This document shows, piece after piece, positions 60,374 to 64,000 of a stretch of 64,000 nucleotides of DNA. Made by a program: the position numbers and the translations under genes. Under the pieces are notes generated by a model. That model saw only the letters and a program-made list of their open reading frames with translations, did not search any database and was not told the DNA's origin. The stretch comes from Bdellovibrionaceae bacterium UBA1609. GTDB taxonomy: Bacteria > Bdellovibrionota > Bdellovibrionia > Bdellovibrionales > UBA1609. Location of the stretch: positions 31,942-95,941 of the forward strand of contig DCMZ01000016.1 of assembly GCA_002321895.1 (NCBI GenBank). The letters are read 5' to 3'. Within the stretch, counting starts at the first letter, position 1. The number at the start of each line of letters is the position of its first letter.

Positions 60374-61076
60374 AATGTCGATTCTTCTGGCCCTACCTGT
60401 GGTAGGGCTTCTTTTTCTGCTTTGGGTGGATGCTTCGCCTATACTTTTTGAATCGCTGGAATCTAAAACCAATTCTGGTCAACCGGTATTCAACAGAATT
60501 CGATTTCATACAGAAACGAACAAAGATGTTTGGCTGATGGAGCAAAGTCATGACGGCGTTAAAGCTCCATTATCCCAGTGGGATAAAATAGGTATTAATG
60601 TGAATCTTGAACCAAAAAAAAGAATTGCTGAATTCTATCAGTACAAACCAGGTGACGAGGTCATATCACACCACCAAAAACAAATTGGTTTAAGAGCCAC
60701 TTGTTTTATGTGCCATAGCAATGGGCCTCGTGCCATTCGACCCAACCTAAAGTCTTCGAAAGTTCAAGTTTCCCTATGGGATCAGGCGCGCATTCAGTTA
60801 TGGAACTTAAGGATAAAAAGCTATGGGCCTATGGCTTCAACGGCTCCGGTGCCAAGCAAAAAGCCTTTTCGATACACCCATCCTGTAGCTAATAGAGTTC
60901 TACAGGTAAAAGCTTGCACACGTTGTCATAATTCACAGGACACATTTGGCAGAGGGGAGCTCACGAAGCAAAACCTTTTCACTATTCGCTTTATGCTGGA
61001 GAGCAAACTTATGCCCCCGATGGGTTTTGAGCTGACCCAAGAAGATCAAAGAAAAATTGAGGAGTTTCTTATGTGA
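60348..61076 (+). CDS. membrane-anchored or exported diheme cytochrome c-like protein
   Basis: 242 residues from the ATG at 60348 (SD GGAG); an ATG four codons earlier is possible. The N-terminus is a hydrophobic anchor or signal (MSILLALPVVGLLFLLWVDA). Two heme c sites are present: CFMCHSNGPRAIRP (about 120) and CTRCHNSQDTFGRGELTKQN (about 195), with the end LMPPMGF as a probable axial methionine loop. It overlaps the previous exported protein gene by 26 bases. No redox partner is encoded nearby. The CFMCH-NGPR spacing suggests the RHS-type cytochromes of predatory or soil bacteria, but I do not name a family. Confidence 0.78.
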   Translation: MRWIAKIFRMSILLALPVVGLLFLLWVDASPILFESLESKTNSGQPVFNRIRFHTETNKDVWLMEQSHDGVKAPLSQWDKIGINVNLEPKKRIAEFYQYKPGDEVISHHQKQIGLRATCFMCHSNGPRAIRPNLKSSKVQVSLWDQARIQLWNLRIKSYGPMASTAPVPSKKPFRYTHPVANRVLQVKACTRCHNSQDTFGRGELTKQNLFTIRFMLESKLMPPMGFELTQEDQRKIEEFLM

Positions 61077-61135
61077 TAGGCAGACATCAGAGAACGGGTT
61101 TGGTGGATAACTTTTCAAAATAGGCTTTAGTAGTC

Positions 61136-62497
61136 TTAGCCAGTAGGCTCTAATTTTCGGATGTAACGAGTGGGTAAGGTGAGTGAAAAAGTGGTAGGAA
61201 CTTTAGAGTGAAGTTTTAAAGTTCCATTCATTTCGTCTGCCAGTTTAAGGCACAGATTCAGTCCTACTCCAATACCAAGACCTTTCCCTTTTGTGGTAAA
61301 ATAAGGTTCGAATATTTTATCTGCGATTTCATCAGAGATGGGAGATCCTGAGTCTCTCACAAACAGGTTCACATAGTCTTCGCCGGTTGTATCGACAAAA
61401 ACTTCGATAGATTTTTCATCGGAATCCTGCAACGCATCTATTGAGTTTTCCAATAGGTTTGTGAGGATTTGCATAATGTAAGTTTCGTTACCAAAAGCAA
61501 TAAATTGATCTGAGGATTCAATTTTAAAAGCAATGCCTTGTCGTCCGCATTTTTCGACATAGATGTCTCTAATTTCTCCAAAGAGTCTGGAGATGTCTAT
61601 CTTTGTGAACTCTTCCTCAATACTACTTTGTGAATTGTGTAAGATTTTTTTTGTGGACTTTACGATACTGGAAATACGCTTACAAGTCCCGGCGACGCTC
61701 TCACTGGTTTTCCGTATCTTTTCGAGATCTATATTGGGAGCATCTAGGAGCTTGGAAATAAGGTTCACTTTTAACATTACTTCGGCGAGTGGGTTGTTGA
61801 TTTCGTGGGCCAGAATCGCCGACATTTCAGCCCGGGCATGCCATTTGGAACTAGAGATAGACGCTTCTTTATATTTATTAATAACGGTGTTGGCTTTGTC
61901 CAGACTAACAAGATTTTGAATGGTCTGCTCTGAAACGTGCACGACACTGGCCTGCATGCGGGTGAGGAACACATAATAAATTACGGTCATCATCCCTAGA
62001 GCGAGTAATCCATGGCTGAACTCTTGAAAAGCGACAACAGCCCACGCCGTTATGAGAGAACTAAGAACTATTGTATAATAGGCTCGGGCAATTTTAGGAA
62101 AATGAGAAAAAATAATTGTAGTTCCACTAGTAACGCCAGCCATAACCATTATGGCTACAGCTATCTCAGTACCTTTATGAAAGTCAATCAACCAGGGTAG
62201 GATGGCCCAGAAAAAAGCAAAAGAAAGCGCTTGATATTTCCATGCACTAAGGCAATTGATTTGTGTGGATTTATTGTCTGGATCAAATTTTTTGATAGCA
62301 AAATGATTGTTTAAAAGTGCAAACGAAGAGTTAGCGTAATAGCACAACATCCAAACTAAAACGGGAGTATTTAAAAACCCCACATAGGTGAAAGCTGGGA
62401 GAACCAGCGAAGATAAAATAGCTTGTTTGAAACTAAGGTTCAGCGCTTCGATCTTTAGTCGAAAAACCTTGTCTTCAATTGTGGCCGTCTCTTTCAT
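61136..62497 (-). CDS. polytopic membrane histidine kinase
   Basis: 453 residues. Five or six hydrophobic helices (about 22-185) form the sensor part without a periplasmic domain. A short linker is followed by His231 in AILAHEINNPLAEVMLK and the ATPase domain with LLENSIDAL, VRDSGSPISDEI and FFTTKG-like PYFTTKGKGLGIGVGLNLCL. It is preceded ten bases upstream by a receiver-only gene, which is the obvious partner. Signal unknown. Confidence 0.85.
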   Translation of the reverse strand: MKETATIEDKVFRLKIEALNLSFKQAILSSLVLPAFTYVGFLNTPVLVWMLCYYANSSFALLNNHFAIKKFDPDNKSTQINCLSAWKYQALSFAFFWAILPWLIDFHKGTEIAVAIMVMAGVTSGTTIIFSHFPKIARAYYTIVLSSLITAWAVVAFQEFSHGLLALGMMTVIYYVFLTRMQASVVHVSEQTIQNLVSLDKANTVINKYKEASISSSKWHARAEMSAILAHEINNPLAEVMLKVNLISKLLDAPNIDLEKIRKTSESVAGTCKRISSIVKSTKKILHNSQSSIEEEFTKIDISRLFGEIRDIYVEKCGRQGIAFKIESSDQFIAFGNETYIMQILTNLLENSIDALQDSDEKSIEVFVDTTGEDYVNLFVRDSGSPISDEIADKIFEPYFTTKGKGLGIGVGLNLCLKLADEMNGTLKLHSKVPTTFSLTLPTRYIRKLEPTG

Positions 62498-62507
62498 ACA
62501 CTTCTCG

Positions 62508-62879
62508 TTAAACTACATATTCTTGTTTCTGACTGACAAATTCAAGGATTTCATCTGGGTCGATGGGTTTGGTTCTTGGGCTCACATTGGGGAAATTCTT
62601 AAGATGCGGAATGACTTCTTCAAGAAATCCAGAGAGCAGCATTATTTGTGCTTCGCAATTTTTGGGATTGCTGGCAGAAAACTGGTTTATAAATTCAAAT
62701 CCGTTCATGATTGGCATTCTAAAATCCACAATAACAAAATCGATCCATTCTTTTGCAACTATGTTGAGTGCCTCTTGACCATTAGATGCTGTATGGACAT
62801 TGCAATCCATCTGAAGCTCTATAATGTCCTTCAGGATTTCTCTTAAACCCAATTCATCATCTACAATCAATATATTCAT
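62508..62879 (-). CDS. single-domain response regulator
   Basis: 123 residues from the ATG at 62879 (SD AGGAG); a start nine codons upstream has no SD. One CheY-like receiver: NILIVDDELGLREIL with the acidic pair, phospho-Asp in FVIVDFRMPIMNGFEF, and a C-terminal lysine region (SPRTKPIDPDEIL). There is no output domain. It is the first gene of a pair with the membrane histidine kinase and probably acts by protein contact or phosphorelay. Confidence 0.87.
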   Translation of the reverse strand: MNILIVDDELGLREILKDIIELQMDCNVHTASNGQEALNIVAKEWIDFVIVDFRMPIMNGFEFINQFSASNPKNCEAQIMLLSGFLEEVIPHLKNFPNVSPRTKPIDPDEILEFVSQKQEYVV

Positions 62880-63030
62880 TATTCGTCTCCTGCTTACGTT
62901 CCACATTAATCTTTTCGGTATTTGTGAACGAGCCTATAAGTGTTTGAATATATTTTCATAATTTAGGTTTTAGTCTTAATGCCGAGTTAAGAAGTGGTTC
63001 AGGAACTCTTCATAAAATTATGCGATCGAC

Positions 63031-64000
63031 TTAATTTGAGGCAATGGGCTTGTTGAGCATGAAAAGCCCTACTACAGCGACAGTCAAGAAGCCCACCGCA
63101 AGAGGTACTATGGTTCCATGGAGAAAGTATCCCAATGAGCTTCCAAATAATACTCCTATAAAGCTCTGTAGGAAGCCGAGAATAGCTGAACCTAGACCCG
63201 CAATATGTCCTAGTGGCTCCATTGCGATGGCGTTCAGGTTTCCAAATAGAAAGCCCACAGCAAAAAAAGTGGGTATCATGAAGGCCATAAAGCCATAGAG
63301 GGGAGGGTTCGTTTGACCGGTGAATCCTAGATAGGCGAACAGAGTTAATGAGGTAAAGACCATTACAAATAGAGCTCTACGGACTAAGCGAATAGAGCCC
63401 ATTCGAAGAACCAATTGCGAGTTGAAAAATGAAGCGCCACCCACTGATAATGCACAAGCGGCAAAGTACAATGGGAATTGGTCTCCGACGTCATAGATCA
63501 CAGTGAATATTTCCTGAATACCACCAAGATAACCAATGAGAACACCCATTATTAAGCCAGAAATAATAAATCCAATACGGCTTTGCCTGTATATAAAGGC
63601 TTCTTTTATTCCAAAAAGCATTTGTTTGAATGAAATCTTTTGTCGTTTCCCTTTCTCTAGGGTTTCTTTTTGACGTAAGAAAAACCAGATCAAAATAAGG
63701 CCGGAAAACACAACTAGGGCGATAAAAAACGAACGCCATCCTCCGAAGGACTTCATTATAAATTGACCTACACTGGGTGCTACAGCTGGTATTAGAATAA
63801 ATACAGTCATAACAAGAGATGAAATTTTAGCCATAACATCTCCACTAAATCGATCTCTAATCAAAGCGATGGAAACGATTCTGGGTCCGGCTCCGCCGAG
63901 ACCTTGAAACAGTCGGCCAATGAGCATGACCCAAAAACTTTGTGAAGCCCATGATATCAAAGCTCCTATTAGATAGAGTCCGAGACCCAAAAATATTGGA
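63031..64000 (-). CDS. MFS drug-efflux transporter, Bcr/CflA type, 3' part (cut by window edge)
   Basis: At least 323 codons, open through the window edge; the frame continues upstream of 63990, so the start and roughly 75 N-terminal residues lie outside. About ten membrane helices. The motifs GRLFQGLGGAGPRIVSIALI and IRDRF are those of the Bcr/CflA subfamily of proton-coupled exporters (such as bicyclomycin resistance). The substrate is not known. The C-terminus ends in LNKPIASN. Confidence 0.8.
   Translation of the reverse strand, partial: PIFLGLGLYLIGALISWASQSFWVMLIGRLFQGLGGAGPRIVSIALIRDRFSGDVMAKISSLVMTVFILIPAVAPSVGQFIMKSFGGWRSFFIALVVFSGLILIWFFLRQKETLEKGKRQKISFKQMLFGIKEAFIYRQSRIGFIISGLIMGVLIGYLGGIQEIFTVIYDVGDQFPLYFAACALSVGGASFFNSQLVLRMGSIRLVRRALFVMVFTSLTLFAYLGFTGQTNPPLYGFMAFMIPTFFAVGFLFGNLNAIAMEPLGHIAGLGSAILGFLQSFIGVLFGSSLGYFLHGTIVPLAVGFLTVAVVGLFMLNKPIASN

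Overview
The window is a dense, ordinary-looking bacterial chromosome segment of moderate G+C. It shows no prophage, insertion sequence, CRISPR array or replication origin. The gene content points to a Gram-negative bacterium with an outer membrane: a beta-barrel porin, LpxD, Cti, many exported proteins and a multi-heme c-type cytochrome. Taken together, the EF-G of mitochondrial/spd type, the K+-dependent membrane pyrophosphatase, the many small exported proteins of unknown function, the PilZ protein and several histidine kinases best suggest a member of the Bdellovibrionota or a related former deltaproteobacterial lineage. This placement is inference from gene families, not from a marker tree.

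Layout. 1-10 kb: the 5' part of a tRNA-Pro gene, a porin, a three-gene operon of unknown envelope proteins, ribosomal proteins bS18 (minus) opposite bL28-uL24 (plus), an operon with a Nit-type amidase and a THUMP RNA methyltransferase, a GNAT, and hppA. 10-25 kb: a DUF2156-like protein, lpxD, a lysine-rich protein with infA and tex, two HAD-type proteins, topA, a Prc-type protease, and E1 alpha/beta of a 2-oxoacid dehydrogenase followed by a methyltransferase. 25-35 kb: a membrane protein carrying a GspG-like domain, pyrE-rsmE, a 29-codon membrane micro-ORF, cutA with a CNNM/CBS protein, a dCMP deaminase, two tandem exported GNAT-like proteins, and fusA. 35-50 kb: a short RecQ coupled to an exported metallopeptidase, aat, a PilZ protein, an M32 carboxypeptidase, an S51 peptidase, two back-to-back histidine kinases, a flavin monooxygenase, a PIG-L deacetylase, and cti.

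49.7-61.1 kb is the least explained part. It is rich in exported proteins of unknown function. In its centre lies a minus-strand operon made of a TPR-like/winged-helix regulator, a secreted trypsin-like protease with a 27-bp-repeat glycine/aspartate linker, and a second small protein with a similar winged-helix-like C-terminus. The window ends with a response regulator-histidine kinase pair and the 3' part of a Bcr/CflA-type exporter.

The most interesting observations are the protease/regulator operon, the T2SS GspG-like domain anchored by three membrane helices instead of a pilin helix, the tandem exported acetyltransferase-like proteins, a palindromic element (CGGCTCC-AAAAGGTGCC-W-GGCACCTTTTT) present twice downstream of genes, and glycine-zipper-like segments in exported proteins. 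None could be tested by database search here. Starts were re-chosen where a Shine-Dalgarno (SD) site or signal peptide favours an internal start.
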